Of a stretch of 44,179 nt of DNA, positions 1 to 7,176 are shown piece after piece. Source of the stretch: JBIOHP01 sp044449065 (GTDB lineage Bacteria > Bacteroidota > Ignavibacteria > UBA10030 > SZUA-254); contig JBIOHP010000030.1 of the NCBI GenBank assembly GCA_044449065.1, positions 1 to 44,179 of the forward strand. Direction: 5' to 3'. Under the pieces are notes generated by a model that was not told the DNA's origin, did no database searches, and saw only the letters and a program-made list of their open reading frames with translations. The position numbers were made by a program, and so were the translations under genes. How positions within the stretch are numbered: the stretch's first letter is position 1; each line of letters starts with the position of its first letter.

Positions 1-735
1 ACCATCTCCATTGCTGTCATTATTTCCACTCGAATCATCTTTTATGGATGTAAAGGTTATCAGACTATCAGGTTTTCCAATTGCATTCAACGCTCCAGAA
101 ATACCGATATCGTTGTATCCTATATCCATCTTAATAATCACACCTGGCTTCATAGTCATCGTATATCCCGTTGCGATAGAAAGACCACCGATTACAAAAT
201 ACGGCTTATCAGTAACATCCAAGGTAATATTTTGATTATATGTGTTAGACATCAATTCAATAGCATTGTGGACATCATTGTACAAGGTGAGATTCGAAAG
301 TCGGGGATTTATTCTTCCATCAAGAACTATCGGACTACGAGCAGAACAACATCCTCCTGTCCCTGCATATTTTATGACGCAGTAATTCATTATTGTTTGG
401 GAACCAATCGTGGAATTGTTTAATACAATCCCTCCCCAATAACCAACGGTAGGAGTTAAAGAATTAGCGGTAAAGACAATTGTGTCAACGGTAGTACCGT
501 TTGCGTTAAGGGCACCATTTATGTACAGATTTGTACCCGCGTTGAATTGAACCAAAGTTCCGGTTTCGATTGTAAGAATATATCCCGTATTAACAGTAAC
601 ATTGCCTGTTACAATATATGGACTATTCGCTTTAGACCAAGTTGTATTTACACTTATTGGACCACTTACATTAACTTGTGCAAGAGAAATGCTAGAAAAT
701 ATTAACAAAGACGATAGAATATAAATAAGTCTCAT
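1..735 (-). CDS. Secreted repeat protein, 3' end cut by window edge
   Basis: The reading frame is open without a stop from ATG at 735 to the first base of the window, giving 245 residues of a longer protein. It starts with a clear Sec signal peptide (MRLIYILSSLLIFSSISLAQ, cleavage after SLA). The mature part has repeating short beta-strand phrases: 'NVTVNTGYILTIETGTLVQF', 'GALNANGTTVDTIVFTA' and, after about 125 residues, the related 'GLSIATGYTMTMKPGVIIKM' and 'GALNAIGKPDSLITFTS'. This pattern is typical of right-handed beta-helix surface proteins of Bacteroidota/Ignavibacteria, which often end in a T9SS sorting domain; that end would lie outside the window. The last visible residues (DDSSGNNDSNGDG) are an Asp/Asn/Gly-rich, possibly calcium-binding loop. 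Cell-surface or secreted location is inferred. The function is unknown. Confidence 0.85.
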   Translation of the reverse strand, partial: MRLIYILSSLLIFSSISLAQVNVSGPISVNTTWSKANSPYIVTGNVTVNTGYILTIETGTLVQFNAGTNLYINGALNANGTTVDTIVFTANSLTPTVGYWGGIVLNNSTIGSQTIMNYCVIKYAGTGGCCSARSPIVLDGRINPRLSNLTLYNDVHNAIELMSNTYNQNITLDVTDKPYFVIGGLSIATGYTMTMKPGVIIKMDIGYNDIGISGALNAIGKPDSLITFTSIKDDSSGNNDSNGDG

Positions 736-1319
736 GATTGTATTCCTTATAATGGCATGTTCGAATTAAACTCATGATTAACGATTCGCTTAGAACACTA
801 AATTCACAAATCACACATTCTCATACACATTTATCTCATCATCTCAGAAATGTTATTCACCGCAATACGTTTACATCAGTCATATAAACATATCAAGAGT
901 GGGGTTTCCATGAAAGGAAAATCCTCAAAGTTGATGTGTTACAATACGAATATTTTTAATTTTTATCAAGTAAATAATTATGTACGCCGTTATTTTTATT
1001 GTTTTGCCTGTTTTTATCGTTCCCCCGCTCCTGCGGGGGAACGCCGACCGGACGCTCTGCGTCCCGTTAAAAACAATCCTTATTGCACATCCACGTCAAA
1101 GCGGTCCTCATAGTCCCCCTGAAATATATTTGCCCGCTCCGGGGACATGTCCGACCAGTCTGAAGTGTCAGACGCTACACTTCGGATCTTTGGCATCGAT
1201 GTAAGGAGATCGCGACGTCCGCCGGTGGCGGCCTCGCGATGACGGTACCTCACACACAACCGTTGTCCCTACGACGACTCGGATACCCCCGCCACAGCGG
1301 TCAGGCACGAGGCATGTCC
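736..1319. repeat. Gene-free spacer made of dispersed palindromic repeats
   Basis: No convincing gene. The stretch holds several hairpin elements: a perfect stem of 10 bp with loop TCCT at 1018-1041, GGACGC/GCGTCC at 1050-1064, a 'GGGGACATGTCCGACC' segment near 1141 that resembles one at 25733, and an imperfect GC-rich palindrome at about 1206-1240 (GAGATCGCGAC ... CTCGCGATGAC). Such sequences are typical dispersed intergenic repeats. It lies between the start of the secreted repeat protein and the stop of the sensor kinase, both on the minus strand, so it must contain the promoter of the former, which I cannot pinpoint. Confidence 0.6.
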
Positions 1320-2885
1320 CTACACTACTTCTTCCTTCTTCTCCCCTAACGGTATTTTAACGCAAATTTGTGTGCCGTGGTAGGGCTCAGATTGGATGGT
1401 TGTGCTGCCGCCGACAAATACGGCGCGCTCGCGCATCGTATCCAAACCAAGTCCGCGGCGATTGCCATTGGTTGGTTTTATCGATTCGCGCGAAAAGCCC
1501 ATCCCGTTATCGATGATAGACGCTTGCAGCAGCGATTCATCGAATGTAATACCGACGGTGACTTGCGTGGCTTTGGAATGCTTTTCAATATTATTCAGCG
1601 CCTCCTGGATGATGCGGAAAATCACTAATTCAATCTCCGGCGGCAAACGCTGAGGAAATTTATCCGAAGTGTAGGATATCTCAACCTTCGTCCTATTCCG
1701 AAAATCATCGCATAAATTCCGCACTGCGGCGATAAGTCCAAGATCGTCTAAAACGCTGGGGCGAAGGTTATGCGAAATGCGCTTAATTTCTTCGATAGCT
1801 TTTTCCAGGTCGGCGCAAGTTTGCTTGATATCCTGAGCCGCTTTTTGCTCAACCGGAAGAACTTTAGTCTCCGCCGCCTGCAGCCGGAATTTCACCGAGC
1901 CGAGTATCTGGTTCACGCCGTCGTGGAGCTCCCGCGAAACCCTTCCCCGCTCCGCTTCCTGCGCGTCGATGATCTGTTTCGGTATCTCGCGAAGTTTCGC
2001 TTCAAGTTGTTTGCTCCGCGTAATATCCCTGATAACAGTGTGCACGGCGGGCTTGCCGTTAAAAATCACCGGCAGCGACGCCGATTCAACGTCGATCATC
2101 TGGTCGTTCAGCAGGCGAAGTTTTTCAGTGAGAATTGTCGGCTGCCGTTCGCCTTCCGCCTTCGCGGACTGCGGCGCATCAGAATCAGACGCAAAATATC
2201 CGAGGATAATAAATTCTTCCACCCATTTACCGACGATATCCATATAATCGCGGGCTTTCATCAGCTTCACGGCGGCGTCGTTGGCGTACTGGATGATCCG
2301 ATCGGAATGAATAATCATGGGCAGCGGCGAATATTTCACGAGATGCCGGAAACGTTTCTCGCTTGCCCGAAGCGATTTCGAAATAGCGCGCGCCTCGGTA
2401 ATTTCGCGGGCTATTCCGCGGATTGCAATTGAGGTATCGTTTTTCTTGATGAGCGAATTGCGGTATTCAAACGTGAGGCACTTCCCGTTTTTGCAGGCGA
2501 GGGAAAAGGAACCTGCCGCTTCCCCCCGGAGACGAATTTCCATGAGATACGAATCGATGCGGCGCTGGTAACGCGGACCGAATATTTCCGCCAAAGATTT
2601 CCCGATAATTTCATCTCCGGCAACGCCCAGGAACGCCAACCCTGAATGGTTGATTTCCAGGATTTCCCCCATGAGCGAGTGGATAAACACAACGTCTGTC
2701 ACATTGTTGAACAGATCGCTGTATTTTGATTCGCTCTTTTTTACCTCTTCTAATTTATCGCGTTGAATCTTGATATACCGCCGCTGGTTAATAGCGATGG
2801 TAGCGATAAAAAAGACTGCGAACGATACTGTTACGCAGGTACCGAGGAAGAGTTCCCACCAGATTTCAGAACTCGATAATGGCAA
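1320..2885 (-). CDS. PAS-domain sensor histidine kinase, NarL/DegS class (HisKA_3)
   Basis: Membrane-anchored kinase that would phosphorylate a NarL-type regulator. One N-terminal transmembrane helix (ELFLGTCVTVSFAVFFIATI) is followed by a linker and two PAS domains (about residues 55-165 and 175-290). Then comes a HisKA_3 dimerisation domain with phospho-accepting His in 'SRELHDGVNQ' (about residue 321), 'NLRPSVLDDLG', and a GHKL ATPase with N box 'EALNNIEKHS', 'DNGMGFS' and 'GLGLDTMRER'. The start is uncertain: the only in-frame ATG (3047) overlaps the upstream gene by more than 200 bases. I chose TTG at 2885 (522 aa), which leaves a 55-base overlap and keeps the helix. The upstream neighbours in the same direction are a membrane protein and a 98-aa protein. 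The response regulator at 4521-5186 is the likely partner. Confidence 0.85.
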   Translation of the reverse strand: MPLSSSEIWWELFLGTCVTVSFAVFFIATIAINQRRYIKIQRDKLEEVKKSESKYSDLFNNVTDVVFIHSLMGEILEINHSGLAFLGVAGDEIIGKSLAEIFGPRYQRRIDSYLMEIRLRGEAAGSFSLACKNGKCLTFEYRNSLIKKNDTSIAIRGIAREITEARAISKSLRASEKRFRHLVKYSPLPMIIHSDRIIQYANDAAVKLMKARDYMDIVGKWVEEFIILGYFASDSDAPQSAKAEGERQPTILTEKLRLLNDQMIDVESASLPVIFNGKPAVHTVIRDITRSKQLEAKLREIPKQIIDAQEAERGRVSRELHDGVNQILGSVKFRLQAAETKVLPVEQKAAQDIKQTCADLEKAIEEIKRISHNLRPSVLDDLGLIAAVRNLCDDFRNRTKVEISYTSDKFPQRLPPEIELVIFRIIQEALNNIEKHSKATQVTVGITFDESLLQASIIDNGMGFSRESIKPTNGNRRGLGLDTMRERAVFVGGSTTIQSEPYHGTQICVKIPLGEKKEEVV

Positions 2886-3502
2886 CGGAATCCACAAAAA
2901 AATAAATATTGAGTAATCACACCAAAGAATGGTTGAATAAATGACGCTATTGTTAATAACCCGGGATGTTGATGTAAGAGTTTGTCCAAGAAAATTGTTA
3001 TCACAAGCGTCCAGGAAGAGAATAATAAAATTCCCGAACCAATCCAAAACCGGGGTTGGTCGGTAATAATCGTTTCCGCGTCCCGGTTTGCCTCAAACAG
3101 CGTTAAGGATGAGGCGATGATTAAAAATACATTTTCCAGCGGTCCGGAAATTATCGTGAATTGGCGGATATTCCTTAAAACAATTAATTCACCCAACCAC
3201 ACTATCACGAAAACAATTATGGAAAACACCATCGCCAATTGCACGTATGTTCTTTTTTGCCATAACGACATTATCCAAAGGAGAAAACCGATTTCGACGG
3301 GTAGGAATAGATTACTTAACCATAAATTATTCCCCTGGAACGCCATCCAAATTGATAATCCAGCTCCAAGGACATTGAGAACAAGATAAAAATAGAAAAT
3401 CCGTAATTCCCTGTTCAGTAAACGGTAGATCGTCAATCCATAGATTACCGGAAGAAGATTTACCGCCATGGAACCTATCCATATGTATATAAAAATATTC
3501 AT
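2831..3502 (-). CDS. Uncharacterised seven-helix membrane protein
   Basis: A 223-residue protein that is almost entirely hydrophobic, with about seven predicted membrane helices and short loops, and no catalytic motif that I recognise. Its ATG follows the stop of the 98-aa gene directly (TAA then ATG, no spacer), and its 3' end overlaps the start region of the sensor kinase. The three genes are therefore almost surely co-transcribed and probably translationally coupled. By context it may be an input module or membrane partner for the kinase; that is inference only. The C-terminal tail (VLKSGGNSSSVPA) is short and probably cytoplasmic. Confidence 0.75.
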   Translation of the reverse strand: MNIFIYIWIGSMAVNLLPVIYGLTIYRLLNRELRIFYFYLVLNVLGAGLSIWMAFQGNNLWLSNLFLPVEIGFLLWIMSLWQKRTYVQLAMVFSIIVFVIVWLGELIVLRNIRQFTIISGPLENVFLIIASSLTLFEANRDAETIITDQPRFWIGSGILLFSSWTLVITIFLDKLLHQHPGLLTIASFIQPFFGVITQYLFFCGFRCHYRVLKSGGNSSSVPA

Positions 3503-3799
3503 TTATTTGTCAAGACTGTTTTGCGGACACCATGGGGGACATGGAAGCCACTGTTCAGAAAGCGCTCCATCGCTCATGGCAGTGCCGGTTGCATCTTCGC
3601 CTACCAGCACAATTGTATTCTCTCCCGTGTCTTTTTTCGCAAAATAATAACGGATTGAAACGCAGCCGGGTTGTTTAATAATATCCTGCACCGCCTGGAT
3701 GGGCAATCTACCCCCGATAATTGTGCCGGGAGTGGGATCGTTTTGATAACGCAGAATCATGGCCTTTGCATCGGGTCGGGTTATTGAATAATCTGGCAT
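3503..3799 (-). CDS. Small soluble protein, first gene of the sensor-kinase cassette
   Basis: 98 residues with no signal peptide or membrane helix. The middle (GGRLPIQAVQDIIKQPGCVS, then IRYYFAKKD and NTIVLVGEDATGTAM) looks like a compact alpha/beta fold. The C-terminus has a Cys/Pro cluster 'WLPCPPWCPQ' that could bind metal or form a disulfide. I have the impression of similar small Bacteroidota proteins ending in a CPP-x-C motif, but cannot name a family. It begins with ATG and ends with TAA abutting the membrane protein's ATG. The function is unknown; by position it may act with the membrane protein and kinase. Confidence 0.7.
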   Translation of the reverse strand: MPDYSITRPDAKAMILRYQNDPTPGTIIGGRLPIQAVQDIIKQPGCVSIRYYFAKKDTGENTIVLVGEDATGTAMSDGALSEQWLPCPPWCPQNSLDK

Positions 3800-4224
3800 G
3801 GATAATTCCTTTCTTAATAGTAGTTAATAATGGAAAATGAATTAGTTCCGATCATTTGTCCGCCATGCCAGTATAAGGATCCATTCACTCAAAATTCACC
3901 TTTTTCAATAGTATCAATGAACTAAAGCGCTTTTAGTCTGCCAATTGGTCTTTTAGCGCATTCAATTCATACCTGACGAGCTATGCTAATTTAGGAATTA
4001 TGGTGAAATAAGCAAGAAGAAATTTATAACTGCACAATGCGGGATAAATCATCCCGAACGCCTCCCCGTCCGGGTATATTTTTTTGCAGTCTTTTCTTAA
4101 CGTAACATTAAGAAAATCCGCCTGCGTAGGGTACGTAAATCCACTAATCGATTTTTTGACAGTAGTATGATACAGCGCTGCGGTTGGAAAATCAATACGC
4201 AATTCTACCCTATTTTTGATATAA

Positions 4225-4281
4225 AATTACGTACAGCGAAGGGGATAATTACGTACAACGATGGGGAGGGGAATTACGTAC
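4225..4281. repeat. Three direct AATTACGTAC iterons
   Basis: AATTACGTAC occurs at 4225-4234, 4247-4256 and 4272-4281, spaced 22 and 25 bases start to start. The segments between are also related: 'AGCGAAGGGGAT' and 'AACGATGGGGAGGGG'. Each repeat contains the self-complementary core TACGTA. The spacing of about two helical turns would suit a protein-binding array. It lies next to the inverted-repeat element and upstream of the sensor cassette. Role unknown. Confidence 0.5.
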
Positions 4282-4288
4282 GTTAGCA

Positions 4289-4415
4289 CTAGCAGGGTGT
4301 TGAAATAATACTAAATTACTGTGGGTCATTCCGAACTTGTTTCGGAATCTATTTATATTCAGACCCTGAAACAAGTTCAGGGTGACTCGGATTGGCATCT
4401 TCAACACCCTGCTAG
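4289..4415. repeat. BIME/MITE-like element with 16-bp terminal inverted repeats
   Basis: Perfect inverted ends CTAGCAGGGTGTTGAA (4289-4304) and its complement (4400-4415). Inside are two hairpins: stem TTCCGAA/TTCGGAA with loop CTTGT (4329-4347) and stem CCCTGAA/TTCAGGG with loop ACAAG (4364-4382). The two loops are exact complements, so the RNA or single strand could form kissing hairpins or one long hairpin. There is no coding capacity. A second member of the family is at 24544-24620. It fits a non-autonomous palindromic element of the REP/BIME or MITE type. Confidence 0.7.
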
Positions 4416-4520
4416 AACCTTGAAGATTTATCGAGGGATGAACGTTAACGGGGAGTTATTTCCATTCAATAGGGATTGAATCCCGGATACTCCACTCGGT
4501 ATTGAGAACATTTCTCTCTT

Positions 4521-5186
4521 TTAAGATTTCACAAGCTTATGTTCAAGGGCGTATTTAATTAAACCGGCGGAATTATGCACGTTCAGCTTAGCCATGATGC
4601 GTTCGCGGAATTTCTGGATTGTTCGGTCGCTGGCAAACAATTTTTCGGCGATCTGTTTGCTGCTCAGACCATCCGCAATAAGTTTAAGCACCTGTAATTC
4701 CCGAGGCGATAGGTCGATCGGCGATGAAGATTCTTTTTGCCGATTTAGTTTTTGGTACTCCTCGAGTACTGTTTTTGATATATCGGGGCTGAAAAATACC
4801 TCTCCTTCGTATACCGCTTCAATTGCCCTTACTAATTCGGCAGGTGAAGTTTTTTTCAGAATGTAACCCATCGCCCCGCATTCCATAAATTGAAGCACGT
4901 ATTCTTTGTCGTCGTGCATGGTCAGGATAATCACCTTTACGTCCGGATTGATCTCGCGGATAATACGGGTGGTTTCGATTCCGTTTAATCTTGGCATACT
5001 GATATCCATGAGGATGATATCCGGAGCGAGAATTTTGACCTTTGAAATTGCCTCCTCGCCGTCCATTGCCTCGCCGATTATTTCAATCTTCTCGTTGGAT
5101 GTAAGAAACGATTTGATTCCCTCCAGCACCATCTGATGGTCATCAACTAATAAAACCTTTATTTTTTGTTCATTTCCGTCATTCAT
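4521..5186 (-). CDS. NarL/FixJ-family response regulator
   Basis: 221 residues. The N-terminal receiver domain has the acidic pair in 'LLVDDHQ' (about 15-16), phosphorylation site Asp61 in 'ILMDISMP', Thr89 in 'ILTMHDD' and Lys111 in 'YILKKTSP'. The C-terminal LuxR-type helix-turn-helix spans about 155-215 ('LSPRELQVLKLIADGLSSKQ', 'KLNVHNSAGLIKYAL'). It would bind DNA as a phospho-dimer. The HisKA_3 kinase at 1320-2885, transcribed in the same direction, is its natural partner, though the two are separated by a repeat-bearing spacer. The sequence 'SDRTIQKFRERIMAKL' replaces the more usual 'TVKTHRxNI' recognition helix, so its DNA site may be unusual. A sigma-70-like promoter lies at 5272-5300. 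Confidence 0.92.
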   Translation of the reverse strand: MNDGNEQKIKVLLVDDHQMVLEGIKSFLTSNEKIEIIGEAMDGEEAISKVKILAPDIILMDISMPRLNGIETTRIIREINPDVKVIILTMHDDKEYVLQFMECGAMGYILKKTSPAELVRAIEAVYEGEVFFSPDISKTVLEEYQKLNRQKESSSPIDLSPRELQVLKLIADGLSSKQIAEKLFASDRTIQKFRERIMAKLNVHNSAGLIKYALEHKLVKS

Positions 5187-5271
5187 GGGATTGCCCTTGT
5201 AGTCAATGGGAACGATCTAAATATCGTGTCGAAAATCAATGAAAACCGTATCTTATTAAAGAGTGCCATTA

Positions 5272-5300
5272 AAGATATTTAAAATATAGGCATTTGTCAA
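5272..5300 (-). promoter_or_regulatory. Putative promoter of the response regulator gene
   Basis: On the minus strand, TTGACA (5300-5295) is followed after 17 bases by TATCTT (5277-5272). It matches a housekeeping sigma -35 exactly and a -10 in four of six positions. It would give a 5' leader of about 80 bases before ATG 5186. Confidence 0.4.
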
Positions 5301-5431
5301 GTATAATTGGATTTTATGGTTAAAACAGTCCTAATGGTAAGGTTTTTCAGTCTTATGTTTCCTTTAGTAACCTCAATACGTAGAATGGGAATCAATTTAT
5401 AGGGATTCATGTTGATATATTATTGGATCGT

Positions 5432-5459
5432 TTGTATTTAAGTATTTTCTTATTATATT
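5432..5459 (+). promoter_or_regulatory. Possible promoter of the Cys-rich protein gene
   Basis: TTGTAT (5432) and TATATT (5454) are separated by 16 bases, 53 bases before the ATG at 5513. The surroundings are very AT-rich, so chance matches are likely. Confidence 0.25.
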
Positions 5460-5512
5460 AAATAAATTGTTGATGCATCTATTTACTACACAAAAATAAA
5501 GGGATAAATCGA

Positions 5513-5905
5513 ATGAAATTACGTACGCTTAGTGCTATGTTAGTATTGGCAATTCTTTCATTGTCAATTATGAATTATGGTTTCGCCGGCGAGAAAAATA
5601 AATCCGATGCGAAAGCCGACGCAAAATCGTGCTGCACAACCGCGACAAAAGCCAGCATGACTTCCAAAGATTGCACAGATCCGTCACAGTGCAAGATGGA
5701 TAAAGCAGAATGCGCAAAAGTGATGGGAACAGCCGATTGTAAAATGGATCAAGGCAAATGTCCGATGAAAGCAACCAAAGCCAGCTTGAAGACAACAAAC
5801 GGTAAAATGGATTGCTGCAAAGGCAAAGCATCCAAAGCGTCTAAGGCTTCCAATTCAACAAAAACAAAGAAGACCGTCACAACCGGCGTTGCCGGAACCA
5901 ACTAA
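5513..5905 (+). CDS. Secreted Cys/Met/Lys-rich protein, probable metal binder
   Basis: 130 residues: a Sec signal peptide (MKLRTLSAMLVLAILSLSIM, cleavage near NYGFAG), then a low-complexity mature chain rich in Lys, Ala, Ser and Thr. It holds at least nine Cys in pairs or short spacings (SCCTT, KDCTDPSQCKMD, AECAK, ADCKMD, KCPMK, MDCCKGK), often next to Met. This pattern suggests a periplasmic or surface soft-metal (copper, zinc, mercury) buffer; no named domain is recognised. The tail has the short repeat KASKASKAS. A strong terminator follows. The next two genes encode a DUF2318 zinc-ribbon protein and an HMA lipoprotein, which supports a metal-related theme. 'AAGGGA' 8 bases before the ATG serves as ribosome site. 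Confidence 0.8.
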   Translation: MKLRTLSAMLVLAILSLSIMNYGFAGEKNKSDAKADAKSCCTTATKASMTSKDCTDPSQCKMDKAECAKVMGTADCKMDQGKCPMKATKASLKTTNGKMDCCKGKASKASKASNSTKTKKTVTTGVAGTN

Positions 5906-5923
5906 ACTAAATTTTTCGTTATT

Positions 5924-5958
5924 AAGCCGTTCCCGGGTAACTTGGGAACGGCTTTTTT
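5924..5958 (+). terminator. Rho-independent terminator
   Basis: Stem AAGCCGTTCCC / GGGAACGGCTT (11 bp) followed by a run of T, 18 bases after the stop codon of the Cys-rich protein gene. Confidence 0.85.
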
Positions 5959-6009
5959 GTTGATGCTTAACTTTCTTTGCAGTAAAAATATTCAAGTTAT
6001 AACCATAGT

Positions 6010-6690
6010 ATGATCAGAAAGTGTCCATCCTGCCAACGCGTTATCACAGGAGATGAAGTATACTGTCCCCAGTGCGGCGCGGTATTATCAGCCGTTTCGG
6101 TGAGCCGTGCTCTTCCCGATCCGATTCCCTCTGCTGCGCGGGCGGTGAAGCATCCTATGACGCGAAAAAGCAAAGTAGTTTACACGCTTGTCGCGGCGTC
6201 GCTCTTCACCGGATTCCTCTATTTTTATGTTGTAAACCTGCCCGGTAAACCAAACCCGCTTATCGAAAATCAACCTACGGTTGCGATGGCTGCCGCCTAT
6301 GCCGGCGAACCGTTGGAGCAGCAGGATATTACCGCGACTGTTGAAAATGGATTTATTACAATTCCGCTCACGGTCGTTCTTGATAAAAAGATTGTCGCTT
6401 TCGATTATAATGCGGGAACAACCATTATTCCCCTCATGGCGTTTATTAATACAAACGGTAAACTGGTCACGGCAATCAGGTTATGTGAACCGTGCAACTC
6501 GAAGAAATTCCGGATTGAAGGAAATATATTAGCTTGCGGCAATTGCGAAACGCAATGGAGATTAAACAATCTTGAAGGTCTTCAAGGGAATTGTCAGAAA
6601 TATCCTCCTGCGCCTATTCCCAGCGAGGTTGTGAACGATGTAGTCCGTATCGATGAAAATGTTGTCCGCAGTTGGAAAATTAGAATGTAA
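6010..6690 (+). CDS. Membrane-anchored zinc-ribbon protein with DUF2318-like domain
   Basis: 226 residues. The N-terminus is a zinc ribbon with two CxxC pairs ('CPSC' at about 5-8 and 'CPQC' at 20-23). A single transmembrane helix follows at about 56-74 (VVYTLVAASLFTGFLYFYVV). The rest lies on the far side of the membrane: 'ATVENGFITIPLTVV', then 'LCEPCNSKKFRIEGNILACG' and 'NCETQWRLNN', followed by a further Cys before 'YPPAPIP'. The last part resembles DUF2318, a Cys-rich domain linked to iron and other metal transport systems. Only 12 bases separate it from the HMA lipoprotein gene, so they probably form an operon. The ligand is unknown. It has its own start after the terminator at 5924, so it may have a separate promoter. 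Confidence 0.75.
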   Translation: MIRKCPSCQRVITGDEVYCPQCGAVLSAVSVSRALPDPIPSAARAVKHPMTRKSKVVYTLVAASLFTGFLYFYVVNLPGKPNPLIENQPTVAMAAAYAGEPLEQQDITATVENGFITIPLTVVLDKKIVAFDYNAGTTIIPLMAFINTNGKLVTAIRLCEPCNSKKFRIEGNILACGNCETQWRLNNLEGLQGNCQKYPPAPIPSEVVNDVVRIDENVVRSWKIRM

Positions 6691-6702
6691 TGAGGAATTT
6701 TT

Positions 6703-7089
6703 ATGTATAAATCCGGAATAATTTACACTATGGAAAAAACAATGAAACTATTGAACTATCTATTCATCGCGCTTATCATCTTTGGATGTCATCCCAAAAA
6801 GACAGACGACCTTATAACCAAGACTGAGACAACGAAAATCAATCTACCATCCATGGTCTGCGGCACGTGCAAGAATACCATTCAAAAAGCTATTTATCGT
6901 ATCGACGGCGTGAAAGAAGTTAATATCGATCTCGATAAAAAAACCGCTGAAGTGACGTTCATTCCGTATCAAACAAGTCTTGAAGTTATTGAAGACGCTG
7001 TTACTGAAGCGGGCTACGACGCCAATGCCAAAAAGCGCAACAAGGACGCGTACGATAAGCTTGAAAAATGCTGCAAGATCGACGGTTAG
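6703..7089 (+). CDS. Lipoprotein with heavy-metal-associated (HMA) domain
   Basis: 128 residues. After a hydrophobic segment comes a lipobox-like 'IIFGC', so it is probably lipid-anchored in the envelope. Residues about 45-110 are a ferredoxin-like HMA domain with the metal-binding 'MVCGTC' loop, 'VDLDKKTAEV'-type strand pattern (IDLDKKTAEVTF) and 'AVTEAGYDA'. HMA domains bind Cu(I), Zn(II) or Hg(II) and pass it to transporters. A further Cys pair near the end (KCCKID) may add a ligand. ATG 6703 has GAGGAA at ideal spacing; later ATGs (6730, 6742) would give a shorter, more typical signal peptide. Downstream is the convergent ccmF, with 87 bases between stops. Confidence 0.85.
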   Translation: MYKSGIIYTMEKTMKLLNYLFIALIIFGCHPKKTDDLITKTETTKINLPSMVCGTCKNTIQKAIYRIDGVKEVNIDLDKKTAEVTFIPYQTSLEVIEDAVTEAGYDANAKKRNKDAYDKLEKCCKIDG

Positions 7090-7176
7090 GAAAAATTTAA
7101 TCTGCAATTAAGGGGCAACCGGAGGAGTGGTGAAATGAGATGATTTTTTAATTTAAATGACCTTAATTGTTAGCGT

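Larger units (their letters stand above)
3800..4520. other. 721-base spacer between response regulator and sensor cassette
   Basis: Contains no ORF that I trust; a 73-codon TTG-initiated frame at 3981-4202 has no ribosome site and unlikely composition. What can be seen: three copies of AATTACGTAC at 4225, 4247 and 4272, a BIME-like inverted-repeat element at 4289-4415, and an AT-rich segment at about 3800-3960 directly before the 98-aa gene that probably carries its promoter. The spacer breaks the regulator and kinase genes into separate transcription units. Confidence 0.6.
5187..5512. other. Divergent promoter region
   Basis: AT-rich 326-base spacer between the divergently transcribed response regulator (minus) and the Cys-rich secreted protein (plus). 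No ORF supported. Promoter candidates for both directions are listed separately. Confidence 0.55.

Noticed and set aside
11..423. Two plus-strand frames (74 and 63 codons)
   Set aside because: They lie opposite an uninterrupted minus-strand frame with a signal peptide and beta-repeat sequence, which is the real gene.
850..1204. Two overlapping plus-strand frames
   Set aside because: They read through palindromic repeats, have no ribosome site and no protein-like pattern.
1770..2432. 220-codon plus-strand frame
   Set aside because: Exact opposite of the sensor kinase PAS and HisKA regions; an antisense shadow.
3981..4202. 73-codon minus-strand frame with TTG start
   Set aside because: No ribosome site, odd composition, no neighbour support; kept as spacer.
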